A stretch of DNA of 64,000 bases from the NCBI GenBank assembly GCA_046347635.1, contig JAXMFT010000009.1:1-64000 (forward strand). The letters are read 5' to 3'. Below, piece by piece: positions 45,081 through 54,657 of the stretch (position 1 is the stretch's first letter; every line of letters begins with the position of its first letter). The position numbers were made by a program, and so were the translations under genes. The notes beneath the pieces were generated by a model, which did not search any database, was not told the DNA's origin, and was given only the letters and a program-made list of their open reading frames with translations. This DNA comes from JAGVSZ01 sp019137045. GTDB lineage: Bacteria > Pseudomonadota > Gammaproteobacteria > Burkholderiales > SG8-39.

Positions 45081-45284
45081 GCCGGGGGGGATTAGACCAG
45101 AGGCGGCCGCCGCGGGCGGCGCGCGCTTCCGCCTGGGCCGGGGCGAGCCGCCGTCACCCGCGTCTGGACGAGGCGCCCGTCAGCCTTCCGGGGCCGGGCG
45201 CAGGAGGGAGGCGGAACGGGTTGCGCCTTCCAGCTCCTCGGGCGCGGCCCGACCGGACGGAGACAGCCGGTCCGGCCGTCGCGG

Positions 45285-47445
45285 CTAGCCTGGAGACTTG
45301 TGCTCGCCCAGCGCCGCGCGCGTGCGCGCCAGCGCGGCCCGCGTCTCGGACTCCTGCGCCTGCGCCCACGCCTGCGCCGCGCGCGCGGCGAGCGCCTCGA
45401 CGCGTGCGCGCACCTCGGCCGCCTTGCGCCCGCGCCCCTCGAACTCGGCGCGCGCGCGCCGCTGCTCGATCGCCGCGCGCACGGCCGCGAGCTTGGCCTC
45501 CACTTCGCCGGCGACCCGCGCCGCGAGGTCCGCGGCCTCCGCCGCCGCCGCCTGCAACGCGCGCTCCTGCTCGAGCTGCGCGTCGGCGGTCCGGCGGGCC
45601 GCGGTTTCGGCCTCGGCGCGCGCACGCCGCACGCTCACGAGCTCGGCGAGCGCGCGCGCCTTCGTCGGCCTCGGCGAGCGCGCGGGACTCGGCCAGCACG
45701 CTTTCCTCGGCGCGGCGTCGCAGCGTCGCTTCGGTGCGCGCGCGTGCCTCCGCGGCCCGGCGTGATCGTGCATCGGCGGCCGCGCGCCGCTCGGCTTCGG
45801 AGGCCGCGCCCGCCTCCGCCGCCGCGCGGGCGGCGGCCTCGTCCGCGGCGCGCTGCTCGGCGGCGCCGCGGTCGCGCGCGGCATCCGCGAGCGCGGCCTC
45901 GGCCCGTGCGCGCGCCTGGGCGGCCTCCGCTTCGGCCGCCTCCGCGGCCGCGCGCCGCCCGGCCTCCGCGGCCGCGACCGCGAGCGCGGCGGTGCGGGCC
46001 GCGCCTGCCTCGGCGGCGCGCTGGTCGGCTTCCGCCCCGCCAGCGTCGCTTCGGCCAGCGCCGCCTCGACGCTGCGGCGCTCGTCCGCGGCGCGCGCGGC
46101 GGCCGCCTCGGCAGCCCACCGCGCATGCGCCGCCTCGGCGGCGCGCTCCGTGCGCTTCGCGGTTCGTGACCGCGGCTTCGGCGAGCGCGGCCTCGGCGCG
46201 CTGGCGCTCCTCCGCCGCGAGCAGCGCCGCGGCTTCGGCGGCCTGGCGTGCGGCGGCCGCGTCGGCGGCGCGCCGTTCCGCGTCCCGGCTCGCATGCGCC
46301 GCCTCCGCAAGGGCCGCATCGGCGCGCCGGCGTTCTTCCGCGGCGAGCGCCGCCGCGGCCGCGGCGCTCGCGCGCTCCCGCGCTTGCGTCTCGGCCTCGC
46401 GCTCGCTCCGGGCGCGCGCGTCGGCGGCGATGCGCGCGCGCTCGTCGGCTTCGGCGCGCATCCGCGCCGCCTCGGCCGCCCGCGCCTCGGCTTGCGCGCG
46501 CGCGGTCGCTTCGGCCTGCGCGCGCGCATCCTGGGTGGCGCGTGCCTCGGCGACCTCCAGCGCCTCCTGCTCGGCGCGCAGCCGTGCGCTGGCGACGGCG
46601 GCCGCCTGCGCCTCGGCTTGCGCCCGGTCGCGCCTTGTCCCGCGCCTCGGCTTCGGCAATGGCCTTGAGCTGGGCCGACTCCGCCGCGCGCGCCTCGAGG
46701 CTCAGGCGCGCCTTGGCGGCCGCGGCTTCGTCGGCCTCGGCGCGCGCGCGCAGCTCCGCCGCCCGCCGCGCCTTGAGCTCGGCGTCGCTGCGCAGCGCCG
46801 CCTCGCGCGCGGCGATCGACTCGGCTTCCAGCCGCGCGCGCGCTTCCAGCGCCGCGCGCTCCTCGGCTTCCGCGCGCACCACCTGCGCGCGGCTGAGCCC
46901 CTGCTCGAGCCGCGTGCGCTCCTCCTGCACCGCGCGCGTCGCGGCTTCGAGCGCCTGGCGGATGCGCAGCGCCTCGGCCGCGCGCGCCTGCGCGAGCGCC
47001 CGCGCTTCGGCCTCCTGCGCGGCGGCGCGCTCGGCGCGCGCGAGCGACTCGGTCAGCTCGCGCGCGTGCGCCTCGGCTTCGGCCCGGTCTGGGCCGCGAC
47101 GCGCGCCGCGGCCTCCGCCGCGGCGCGCGCGGCGACCACCTGCTCGGTGCGCAGCTCGGCGCGCACGCGCGCCTCGGTCTCGCGCAGGAGCTCGCTCTCG
47201 GCGCGCTCGAGCCCCGCGCCCGCCTCCGCCGGCTCCTGCAGCGACAGCTCCGGGAGCGCGTGCGCCTCCGGCCCCGGCGCATCGCGCAGGTTCTGCTCGT
47301 AGCTGAGGATCGCCTGCCGGATCGCGTCGAACGCGGCGAGCATCGAGGCGCTGCGCGCCTCCGTGTCGGGCTCCGCGTTCGGGCGTCCGCGCTCCGCGTC
47401 GGCGCTGAAAGCCAGCCGCAGGCTGGACGGTTCGGGGTTGGCCAT
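45285..47445 (-). CDS. Large Ala/Glu/Arg-rich coiled-coil protein, frame broken about five times
   Basis: About 720 residues if the frames are joined. A normal N-terminus (MANPEPSSLRLAFSADAERG, MLAAFDAIRQAILSYEQNLRD) leads into a continuous Ala/Glu/Arg/Gln coiled coil. Its middle is built of divergent repeats of about 40 residues with the core AAEERRRADAALAEAAHASR, AEERQRAEAALAEAAVTNRE and ARAEAALADAARDRG. The end is RAALARTRAALGEHKSPG. Frame changes near 47088, 46637, 46150, 46045 and 45660 each fall in highly repetitive GC sequence, where assembly or read errors are most likely. It could be a cytoskeletal or TolA-like spacer protein; no catalytic domain is seen. Confidence 0.65.
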
Positions 47446-47691
47446 GGCCGCCTCCTTCTCGCAGGTCCGGCCGCCGGCTCGACGGGGCCGGCTCGCGGAC
47501 GGGGGAGCAGAAGTCTAGCCCCAGGCTCCAGGTTTCGCACCAGGAAATTGAAGGAACTGTCTGATATCTCCCGGTTTTCGATCGTTCGACCCGGCCCTGA
47601 AACCGGCCGGGAGCGCCCGCGGGCGGGCGTGGGGTCGGGGCGCCGTTGTACGCTCGCCCTCTCGCGCCACGGCGAGAGGGGGACCGACCTC

Positions 47692-48864
47692 ATGCGCACC
47701 CAAGTCGCGATCATCGGCGCCGGGCCCGCCGGCCTGCTGCTCGGCCAGCTGCTGACGCGCGCCGGGATCGACAACCTGATCCTCGAGCAGCGCACGCCCG
47801 AGTACGTCCTCGGACGCATCCGCGCCGGCGTGCTCGAGCAGGGCGCGGTCGACCTGCTGGACGAGGCGGGCGTCGGGGCACGCCTGCATGCCGAGGGCCT
47901 GGTGCACGGCGGGATCGAGATCAGCTGGGCGGGCGGGCGGCACCGCATCGATCTCAACGGGCTCACCGGCGGCAAGCACGTCGTCGTGTACGGCCAGACC
48001 GAAGTGACGCGCGACCTGATGGAGGCGCGCGCGGCGAGCGGGGCGCCGTCGGTCTACGAGGCGGAAGACGCGCGCGTGCAGGGCATCGACGGCGAACGCC
48101 CGAGCGTGCGCTACCGGCACCGGGGCGAGGCGCGCACGCTCGAGTGCGACTTCGTCGCCGGGTGCGACGGGTTCCACGGCGTGTGCCGGCAGAGCGTCCC
48201 CGCCTCCAGCCTGCGCACCTACGAGCGCGTGTATCCGTTCGGGTGGCTGGGCGTGCTGGCCGACGTGCCGCCGGTGTCCGCGGAGCTGATCTACGCGAGC
48301 CACGAGCGCGGCTTCGCGCTCTGCAGCATGCGCAGCCGCACGCGCAGCCGCTACTACCTCCAGTGCACGCTCGCCGAGCGCGTGGAGGAATGGCCGGACG
48401 AGCGCTTCTGGACGGAGCTCGTGCGCCGGCTCGACCCGCGCGCCGCGGCCGACCTGGTCACCGGGCCGTCGATCGAGAAGAGCATCGCGCCCCTGCGCAG
48501 CTTCGTGGCCGAGCCGATGCGCTGCGGACGGCTGTTCCTCGCCGGGGACGCGGCGCACATCGTGCCGCCGACCGGTGCGAAGGGGCTCAACCTCGCCGCG
48601 AGCGACGTGCGCTACCTGTTCGACGCGCTGCTCGCGCACTACCGGCACGGCCGCGACGAAGGCCTGAACGCGTACTCGGAGCGGGCGCTGCGCCGCGTCT
48701 GGAAAGCCGAGCGCTTCTCGTGGTGGATGACGCTGCTGCTGCACCGCTTCCCGGATCACGGTCCGTTCGGCGACAAGATCCAGCTCGCGGAACTGCAATA
48801 CCTGTTCGACTCGCGCGCCGCGCAGGCCGTGCTCGCCGAGAATTACGTCGGCCTGCCTTACTGA
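47692..48864 (+). CDS. pobA: 4-hydroxybenzoate 3-monooxygenase PobA
   Basis: A 390-residue flavoprotein aromatic hydroxylase that turns 4-hydroxybenzoate into protocatechuate with NADPH and O2. All marks are present: AIIGAGPAGLLLGQLL and the following LEQR for FAD, the CDGFHGVCR motif for FAD/NADPH, and GDAAHIVPPTGAKGLNLAAS. ERVYPFGWLGVLAD and RFWTELVRRL are PobA-specific. The length is that of classical PobA (about 394). It is a single gene after a 246-base gap. A 4-hydroxybenzoyl-CoA reductase operon 3 kb away handles the CoA form of the same compound. Confidence 0.95.
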   Translation: MRTQVAIIGAGPAGLLLGQLLTRAGIDNLILEQRTPEYVLGRIRAGVLEQGAVDLLDEAGVGARLHAEGLVHGGIEISWAGGRHRIDLNGLTGGKHVVVYGQTEVTRDLMEARAASGAPSVYEAEDARVQGIDGERPSVRYRHRGEARTLECDFVAGCDGFHGVCRQSVPASSLRTYERVYPFGWLGVLADVPPVSAELIYASHERGFALCSMRSRTRSRYYLQCTLAERVEEWPDERFWTELVRRLDPRAAADLVTGPSIEKSIAPLRSFVAEPMRCGRLFLAGDAAHIVPPTGAKGLNLAASDVRYLFDALLAHYRHGRDEGLNAYSERALRRVWKAERFSWWMTLLLHRFPDHGPFGDKIQLAELQYLFDSRAAQAVLAENYVGLPY

Positions 48865-48897
48865 GTACCATTCGGCCCCCGACCCCGAGGAGGCGCC

Positions 48898-49509
48898 TTG
48901 TCCGGCCCGGTACTGTGTCGCCTCGCCGCGCTCCTGCTCGCCGCCGCGCCCGCCGCGCTCGCCCAGGCACCGACCGCGCGCCTCAAGGTCGAGCGACCCG
49001 CGCAGGAGGTTCCGGCCGCCGAGACCGGCCTCGCGTCGGTGTACGCGGACGACCTGGAGGGCCAGCTGACCGCGAGCGGGCAGCGGTACGACGGCAACCG
49101 GCTGACCGCGGCGCATCGCACGCTGCCGCTCGGCACGCGCGTGCGCGTGACCGACCCCGCGACCGGCACGAGCGTGCGCGTCGTCGTGAACGACCGCTGG
49201 GGCGGCGGGCCGGGCCGGGTGGTGAACCTCTCGCGCCGCGCGGCCGAGGACATCGGGCTCGGCAGCTACGGCCAGCTCACCGTGCGGGTCGAAGTGGAGC
49301 GGCTCGGCGACGGGTCGGTCGACCCGCCCGAGGAGGAGCCGGTCTTCCGCGAGCCGCTGGCGCCCCGCCTGGAGGCCACCTCGGACGATCCCGCCGGGCG
49401 CACCCGGCGCTGCGAGAACGAGGCGGAGATCCTCGGCCTCACGGACAGCTGGCGCGCCAACCACGTGCGCACCTGCCTCGCGCGCAAGCCGCTCGCGCCG
49501 GCGCGGTGA
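48898..49509 (+). CDS. RlpA-like double-psi beta-barrel protein
   Basis: A 203-residue exported protein. The start is a TTG at 48898 because GAGGAGG lies seven bases before it and it opens a good signal peptide (VLCRLAALLLAAAPAALAQA). The mature protein has the RlpA barrel: ETGLASVYADDLEGQLTASG, GNRLTAAHRTLPLGTRVRVT and VVVNDRWGGGPGRVVNLSRR. In RlpA this barrel cleaves naked glycan strands; the catalytic Asp in VNDRW is kept. There is no SPOR domain; the C-terminal 60 residues are acidic and have two Cys. Located 34 bases after pobA. Confidence 0.85.
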   Translation: MSGPVLCRLAALLLAAAPAALAQAPTARLKVERPAQEVPAAETGLASVYADDLEGQLTASGQRYDGNRLTAAHRTLPLGTRVRVTDPATGTSVRVVVNDRWGGGPGRVVNLSRRAAEDIGLGSYGQLTVRVEVERLGDGSVDPPEEEPVFREPLAPRLEATSDDPAGRTRRCENEAEILGLTDSWRANHVRTCLARKPLAPAR

Positions 49510-49513
49510 CGCG

Positions 49514-50353
49514 CTACGCGAGCCGCATCAGCGCCGCCCCCGCGGCCACGAGCGCGACGCCCGCCCAGCGCCGGAGCGACACGCGCTCGCGCAGCAACGT
49601 CGCGGCGATCAGCGTGCCGAACACGATCGAGGTCTCGCGCAGCGCGGCCACCAGTCCGATCGGCGCCAGCGTCATCGCCCAGAGCGCGATTCCGTACGCG
49701 CCGACGCTGCAGCCGGCGCCGGCGGCGAGCAGGCCCCAGGCGCCGTGCGACCGCGGCAGCGCCCGCGCGCCGATCCACGGCCGCGCCAGCGCCAGCGCGA
49801 GCGACGAGAGCGCGAACATCCAGGCGACGTAGCTCGGCGCGCTGCCCGCGGCGCGCACGCCGGAGCCGTCGACGAGCGTGTACGCGACGATGACGAGGAT
49901 GTTCGCGCCGACGATCGCGAGGGTGCGCGCGTGCACGTGCCGCGCGCGCAGGCCGTCGGCCGCGAGCGCGACCGCGCCGGCGGCGACCACCCCGACCGCC
50001 GTCCAGCCGCCGGGCGAGAGCGGCTCCGCGAGCAGCACCCAGGCGCCCACGGCGGTGACGAGGGGCGGGGCGCCGCGCATCAGGGGGTACGCCACGCTGA
50101 GCTCGCCCGTGCGATAGGCCAGTTCGAGCAGCTTGAAGTAGGCGAGGTGGATGAGCGCGGAGGCGGCGAGCAGCGGCCAGCTCGCCGCCGCGGGCAGCGG
50201 CAGGAAGGGCAGCGCCGGCGCGGCGAGCGCGCCGCCGGCGATGCCCACCGCGATCGCGTCGCCCGCCCTGCCGCTCGCGGCCTTCGCGAGCGCGTTCCAG
50301 CTCGCGTGCAGCGCCGCCGCGGCGAGCACCGCGAGCATGACCGTCAGCGACAC
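49514..50353 (-). CDS. EamA/DMT superfamily permease
   Basis: A 279-residue protein with ten hydrophobic helices in two repeats of the EamA type: ALHASWNALAKAASGRAGD, VAYPLMRGAPPLVTAVGAWV, then ALWAMTLAPIGLVAALRETS and ATLLRERVSLRRWAGVALVA. The family exports metabolites or amino acids. The start is a GTG at 50353. It ends two bases from the converging rlpA-like gene. Substrate not evident. Confidence 0.88.
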   Translation of the reverse strand: MSLTVMLAVLAAAALHASWNALAKAASGRAGDAIAVGIAGGALAAPALPFLPLPAAASWPLLAASALIHLAYFKLLELAYRTGELSVAYPLMRGAPPLVTAVGAWVLLAEPLSPGGWTAVGVVAAGAVALAADGLRARHVHARTLAIVGANILVIVAYTLVDGSGVRAAGSAPSYVAWMFALSSLALALARPWIGARALPRSHGAWGLLAAGAGCSVGAYGIALWAMTLAPIGLVAALRETSIVFGTLIAATLLRERVSLRRWAGVALVAAGAALMRLA

Positions 50354-50380
50354 GCCGGCGATCCGGCGGCCGCGCCGCCG

Positions 50381-50779
50381 TCACGGGTCACGCCTGCCCT
50401 TGCGCTTCAGCAACGCGTCGAGGTCGGCAAACGGCCGGTGGGTCGCGGACGCAGCGGGCGCGGGAACCGGGCCCGGCGCGCCCTGCCGCGCGCCGTGCTC
50501 CAGGTGTCGCGAGTGCTCGTCGTCGTGACAGTAAACGCACAGCAGCTCCCAGTTGCTCCCGTCACGCGGGTTGTTGTCGTGGTTGCCGTCCTTGTGGTGC
50601 ACCGTGAGCTGATGGCGCGTCGTGCGATCGAACTCGCGGGCGCAGCGCCCGCAGATCCACGGCAGGATCTTGAGCGCCTGCTCCCGGTAGCCCCGTTCGC
50701 GCCGCTCCCGGCTGCGCCGGGCCGCGGCGACGAGTCGGTCCAGCCGGTCGTTGTCCGGCCCGCTCTTGCCCGGCGACAT
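50381..50779 (-). CDS. YajD-type HNH nuclease
   Basis: A 132-residue protein with an HNH endonuclease fold: zinc cysteines in PWICGRCAREFD, the catalytic LTVHHKDGNHDNNPRDGSNW (first His pair and Asn), and LLCVYCHDDEHSRHLEHG with the second Cys pair and final His. The length and the DDEHSR end match YajD of E. coli. The start at 50779 opens MSPGKSGPDNDRLDRLV; extension further upstream is GC shadow. Its target is unknown. Confidence 0.9.
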   Translation of the reverse strand: MSPGKSGPDNDRLDRLVAAARRSRERRERGYREQALKILPWICGRCAREFDRTTRHQLTVHHKDGNHDNNPRDGSNWELLCVYCHDDEHSRHLEHGARQGAPGPVPAPAASATHRPFADLDALLKRKGRRDP

Positions 50780-51047
50780 GAGTCCTCCACGCGTGCCCAG
50801 AAGACTACTCGATGCGCTTCGGCCCCGGCGCTTCCTGCCCGGACGCCGGGCGCCCGCGCGCTGCATGGCGTCGCGGTCTTCCCGGACGGTGGATCAGAGT
50901 GAGCGCACACATATTGAGTCGACCTGTGGGCGCCACGGCGTGCACCAGGCGACTCACTCTTGATTCCGAGGGAATTACGAACCTTGCGAGCGCGCGCTCG
51001 GCGCGCGCGGTCGCCCGCGCCAAGGGGCGGATTTGTGATCTGGACCA

Positions 51048-51113
51048 TTGTCCTGCGTGCGCTTCCCGCCTACTATTCGAACAATGGTTCAAATTTTGAA
51101 TCACCGTTCAAAT
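51048..51113 (+). promoter_or_regulatory. Promoter and repeated TTCAAA operators of the tetR-hcr unit
   Basis: The 304-base gap between the HNH gene and tetR holds a clear sigma-70-type promoter: TTGTCC at 51048-51053, a 17-base spacer, and TACTAT at 51071-51076. From 51076 to 51113 the sequence is unusually AT-rich and is built of inverted TTCAAA/TTTGAA half-sites, including a perfect 6-1-6 pair at 51088-51100 and a perfect 6-6-6 pair at 51095-51112. They cover the tetR ATG. The layout fits autorepression by the TetR protein and control of the downstream reductase genes. The rest of the gap (50780-51047) shows nothing I can name. Confidence 0.75.
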
Positions 51114-51704
51114 GCGGGTTCGGAGCGGGTCCGCCGCCGCAGCGAAGCGCGGCGGCTCGACATCCTCCGCGCCGCCGCGCGCGTGTTCCGCCGCCGCGGC
51201 GTCGCCTCGACGGGCATGCGCGAGATCGCGCAGGAAGCCGACCTCTCGCCGGGGAACCTCTACTACTACTTCAGCGGCAAGGACGAGCTGCTGCTCTTCT
51301 GCCAGGAGCGGACCGTCGACAGCATGCTCGCCGCGGTCGCCGCCGCGCGCGCGACCCCGGGCGCCGTCGCCGAGCAGTTGCGCAGCGTGCTGCGCGCGCA
51401 CGTCCACGCGATGCTCGACGAGCTCGAGGGCGCCACCGCCCATCTCGAGATCGACGGGCTGCCCGAAGCGATGCGCGCGCCGATCATCGCGAAGCGCGAC
51501 CGTTACGAGCGCGCGGTGCGCCAGCTCGTGACCGACGGCGTCGCGCGCGGAGAGTTCGCGCCCTGCGACGCCGCGCTCGTCACGCGCGCGATGCTCGGCG
51601 CGGTCAACTGGACGGCGCGCTGGTACCGGCCCGACGGCGCGCGCCCGGTGGCGGAGATCGCGCAGACCCTCGCAGACTATCTGGTGAAAGGAGTGCTCAG
51701 ATGA
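51084..51704 (+). CDS. TetR-family regulator of the hcr operon
   Basis: A 206-residue regulator. The helix-turn-helix reads RLDILRAAARVFRRRGVAST, GMREIAQEADLSPGNLYYYF and SGKDELLLFCQ. The C-terminal ligand domain is typical of the family (AVNWTARWYRPDGARPVAEI). Start at ATG 51084 (MVQILNHRSNAGS) lies inside the operator repeats; no better start is seen before the HTH. The stop overlaps hcrC in ATGA, so the regulator and the reductase are co-transcribed. It probably senses an aromatic acyl-CoA, by analogy with other TetR regulators in aromatic and fatty acid degradation. Confidence 0.9.
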   Translation: MVQILNHRSNAGSERVRRRSEARRLDILRAAARVFRRRGVASTGMREIAQEADLSPGNLYYYFSGKDELLLFCQERTVDSMLAAVAAARATPGAVAEQLRSVLRAHVHAMLDELEGATAHLEIDGLPEAMRAPIIAKRDRYERAVRQLVTDGVARGEFAPCDAALVTRAMLGAVNWTARWYRPDGARPVAEIAQTLADYLVKGVLR

Positions 51705-52195
51705 GTGCGGTCCCGGAACGGGTGCACATGCGGCTCACGGTGAACGGCGAGGAGACGCCGGTCTCGTTCGCGCCCTACAAGACGCTGCTCGAGGTGCTGC
51801 GCGAGGACCTCGGCCTCACCGGCACCAAGCACGGCTGCGAGCTCGGCGAGTGCGGGGCCTGCGCGGTGCTGATCGACGGCGAGCCGGTGCTCGCCTGCCT
51901 CGAGCTCGCGGTGCAGTGCGAGGGGCGCGACATCCAGACGATCGAGGGCGTCGCGCGGGGCACCGAGCTCCACCCCCTGCAGGCCGCGTTCGCCGACCTC
52001 GGCGGCTCGCAGTGCGGCTACTGCACCTCCGGCATGGTGATGACCGCCAAGGCGCTGCTCGACCGGGATCCCGCGCCGAGCCGGGAGCGGATCAAGGAGG
52101 CGCTGTCCGGAAACCTGTGCCGCTGCACCGGCTACCAGCAGATCTGGGAGTCGGTGGAGGAGGCGGCGCGCGTCATGCGGGAGGCCGGGCGATGA
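51701..52195 (+). CDS. hcrC: 4-hydroxybenzoyl-CoA reductase-type gamma subunit (two 2Fe-2S)
   Basis: A 164-residue small subunit of the xanthine-oxidase family. The plant-type 2Fe-2S site is HGCELGECGACAVLIDGEPV with a fourth Cys in LAC; the second, helical 2Fe-2S site is SQCGYCTSGMVM plus GNLCRCTGYQQI. It passes electrons between the molybdenum centre and the flavin/4Fe-4S subunit. It overlaps both tetR and hcrA by four bases (ATGA). The HcrC name, as opposed to any other CoxS-type subunit, is supported by the special beta subunit encoded downstream. Confidence 0.88.
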   Translation: MSAVPERVHMRLTVNGEETPVSFAPYKTLLEVLREDLGLTGTKHGCELGECGACAVLIDGEPVLACLELAVQCEGRDIQTIEGVARGTELHPLQAAFADLGGSQCGYCTSGMVMTAKALLDRDPAPSRERIKEALSGNLCRCTGYQQIWESVEEAARVMREAGR

Positions 52196-54657
52196 ACGCA
52201 CCCGAGAAGCCGCGCGCGAAGGCGCGCCCCGACAACCGGCCGTTCGAGACCGTCGGCAAGCCGCGCCGCCGGGTGGACGGGCGCGCGAAGACGATCGGCC
52301 AGCAGGTCTTCGCCGACGACCTCGTGCTGCCGCGCATGCTGCACGCGAAGCTGCTGCGCTCGCCGCACCCGCACGCGATCGTCGAGTCGATCGACGCCAC
52401 GCGCGCGCAGGCGCACCGGGGCGTGCACCTCGTGCTCACCGGCGCCGAGTTCCCGGTTCCGTACGGCATGATGCCGGTGTCGCTCGACGAGCATCCGCTC
52501 GCGCGCGAGCGCGTGCGCTACGTCGGCGACCCGGTGGCCGCGGTGATCGCCGTGGACGAGCAGACCGCGACCGCGGCGCTCGACCTGATCGACGTCAAGT
52601 ACCGGGTCCTGCCCACGATCGGCTCGCCGGAGGAAGGCCTCGCCCACCCCGAGCCGCGCATCCACGAAGACGGCCAGCAGGGCAACATCCACCGCAACCA
52701 GGCCTACGAGTTCGGCGACGTGGACGAGGTGCTGGCGCAGTCCGACCACGTCTTCGAGGACGTGTTCTTCTACGAAGGCAACACCCACCTGCCGATGGAG
52801 CAGCAGGCCTCGGTCGCGTCGATCGAGGGCGACGGCAAGCTCCTGCTCCAGACCAGCACCCAGAATCCCCACTACCTGCACCGCCAGCTCGCGCGCGTGC
52901 TGCAGGTCCCGGCCGCGCACATCCGCGTCATCGCGCTCGCCAACGGCGGCGGCTTCGGCGGCAAGTGCGACCCCGGCAACCACGAGTTCGTGGTGTCGAA
53001 GGCGGCGCTGATGCTCGGGCGCCCGGTGAAGATCTGCCTCACGCGCGAGGAGGTCTTCTACCAGCACCGCGGCCGCCACCCGGTGCTCATGAAGTTCCGC
53101 ACCGGCGTCACCAAGGACGGGCGCCTCACCGCGATCCACCTGCAGACCCTGCTCGACGGCGGCGCGTACGGCTCGCACGGGCCGGCGAGCACCTTCTACA
53201 CCGGCGTGCTGACGCCGGTGACCTACGAGCTGCCGCGCTTCAAGTTCGAGGCCTGCCGCGTGTTCACGAACAAGCCCGCGTGCGGCCCCAAGCGCGGGCA
53301 CGGGACGCCGCAGCCGCGCTTCGGCCAGGAGGTGCAGCTCGACAAGATCGCCGAGCGCCTCGGCCTCGACCCGGTCGAGATGCGGCTCAGGATGGTCACC
53401 AAGCCCGACTCGCTCACCGCCAACTGGCTGCGCGTGGGCTCGACCGGGCTCGCGGAGTGCATCCGCAAGGCGGCCGCGATGTCCGGCTGGAAGGAGCGGC
53501 GCGGCCAGCTCGGGCCCGGGCGCGGCCTGGGCTTCGCCAGCTCGGCCTACATGTGCGGCGCCGGGGTGTCGATCTACTGGAACAAGATGCCGCACTCCGC
53601 GGTGCAGCTGCTGCTCGACCGCAGCGGCCAGGTGACGGTGTACTGCGGCGCGACCGAGATCGGCCAGGGCTCCGACAACGTGCTCGCCGCGCTGACCGCG
53701 GAGGCGCTCGGCATCGACCCGGTCAACGTGCGCGTGGTCACCGGCGACACCGGCCTCACGCCGATCGACCTCGGCTCGTACTCGAGCCGCGTGACCGTCA
53801 TGATGGGCAACGCCGCGCTGCAGGCGGCGGGGCGCGTGCGCGAGATGCTCGCCATTGCCGCGGCGGAGACGCTCGACACGCTGCCCGACCGCGTCGTCTT
53901 CTCGCAGGACCGCGCCTTCGCCGCGGACGACGCCACCAAGTCGATGAGCTTCGTCGAGGCGATCGTGGCTGCGGAGACGAAGTTCGGCACCATCGCGTCG
54001 GTCGGCTCGTACGCGCCGCCGAAGCCGCCCGGCAAGTTCAAGGGCGCGGGGGTGGGGCCGTCGCCGGCCTACAGCTTCTCCGCCTGCGTGCTGGAGGCCG
54101 AGGTCGACCCGCGCACCGGCTGGATCACGGTGCCGAAGATCTGGATCGCGCACGACATCGGGCGCGCGCTGAACCCGGTGCTCGCGCGCGGGCAGACGAT
54201 CGGCAGCGTGTACATGGGGCTGGGCGAGGCGCTGATGGAGGAGCAGGCGTTCCGCCGCCTGCCGCCCAAGCTCTCGAGCGCGCTCGTGCACCGCAACCCG
54301 TCGATGCTCGACTACAAGAGCCTCACGCACATGGACATGCCGGAGGTCGAGGTCGCGCTCATCGAGGACCCCGACCCGAACTGCCCGTACGGCGCGAAGG
54401 AGGTCGGGCAGGGACCGCTCCTGCCGGTGATGCCGGCGCTCGCGAACGCGATCCACGCCGCGGTCGGCGTGCGCATCGACGAGGTGCCGATCACGCCCGA
54501 GAAGGTGCTGCGCGCGCTGGAGAAGAAGGCGAAGGGCGAGACGCCGCGCGTGGGACCCGAGCGCTTCCCGTCGGTGCCGTACCCGGACCCGACCTTCGTC
54601 CTGCCGCCGTGGGAGGGCGGGGACGGCAACGAGCTGAAGGGGAGGAAAGCCGCATGA
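52192..54657 (+). CDS. hcrA: 4-hydroxybenzoyl-CoA reductase-type alpha subunit (molybdopterin)
   Basis: An 821-residue molybdenum subunit. Two Mo-cofactor domains follow the N-terminal domain (KPRRRVDGRAKTIGQQVFAD): ALANGGGFGGKCDPGNHEF, CGATEIGQGSDNVLAALTAE, and near the C-terminus the catalytic Glu in CPYGAKEVGQGPLLP. HcrA removes the para-hydroxyl of 4-hydroxybenzoyl-CoA to give benzoyl-CoA. Related subunits act on other aromatics, so the substrate is inferred from the 4Fe-4S beta subunit. The segment NKPACGPKRGHGTPQPRF replaces the more common proline-arginine loop of xanthine dehydrogenases. Overlaps both neighbours by four bases. Confidence 0.85.
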   Translation: MNAPEKPRAKARPDNRPFETVGKPRRRVDGRAKTIGQQVFADDLVLPRMLHAKLLRSPHPHAIVESIDATRAQAHRGVHLVLTGAEFPVPYGMMPVSLDEHPLARERVRYVGDPVAAVIAVDEQTATAALDLIDVKYRVLPTIGSPEEGLAHPEPRIHEDGQQGNIHRNQAYEFGDVDEVLAQSDHVFEDVFFYEGNTHLPMEQQASVASIEGDGKLLLQTSTQNPHYLHRQLARVLQVPAAHIRVIALANGGGFGGKCDPGNHEFVVSKAALMLGRPVKICLTREEVFYQHRGRHPVLMKFRTGVTKDGRLTAIHLQTLLDGGAYGSHGPASTFYTGVLTPVTYELPRFKFEACRVFTNKPACGPKRGHGTPQPRFGQEVQLDKIAERLGLDPVEMRLRMVTKPDSLTANWLRVGSTGLAECIRKAAAMSGWKERRGQLGPGRGLGFASSAYMCGAGVSIYWNKMPHSAVQLLLDRSGQVTVYCGATEIGQGSDNVLAALTAEALGIDPVNVRVVTGDTGLTPIDLGSYSSRVTVMMGNAALQAAGRVREMLAIAAAETLDTLPDRVVFSQDRAFAADDATKSMSFVEAIVAAETKFGTIASVGSYAPPKPPGKFKGAGVGPSPAYSFSACVLEAEVDPRTGWITVPKIWIAHDIGRALNPVLARGQTIGSVYMGLGEALMEEQAFRRLPPKLSSALVHRNPSMLDYKSLTHMDMPEVEVALIEDPDPNCPYGAKEVGQGPLLPVMPALANAIHAAVGVRIDEVPITPEKVLRALEKKAKGETPRVGPERFPSVPYPDPTFVLPPWEGGDGNELKGRKAA

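Noticed and set aside
45600..47100. Tandem DNA repeat or CRISPR-like array
   Set aside because: Repeats are at protein level, diverged, and without regular spacers.
47550..47575. Sixth GntR-type operator (TGATAT before pobA)
   Set aside because: Only one half-site is present and pobA is far from the cluster; chance match.
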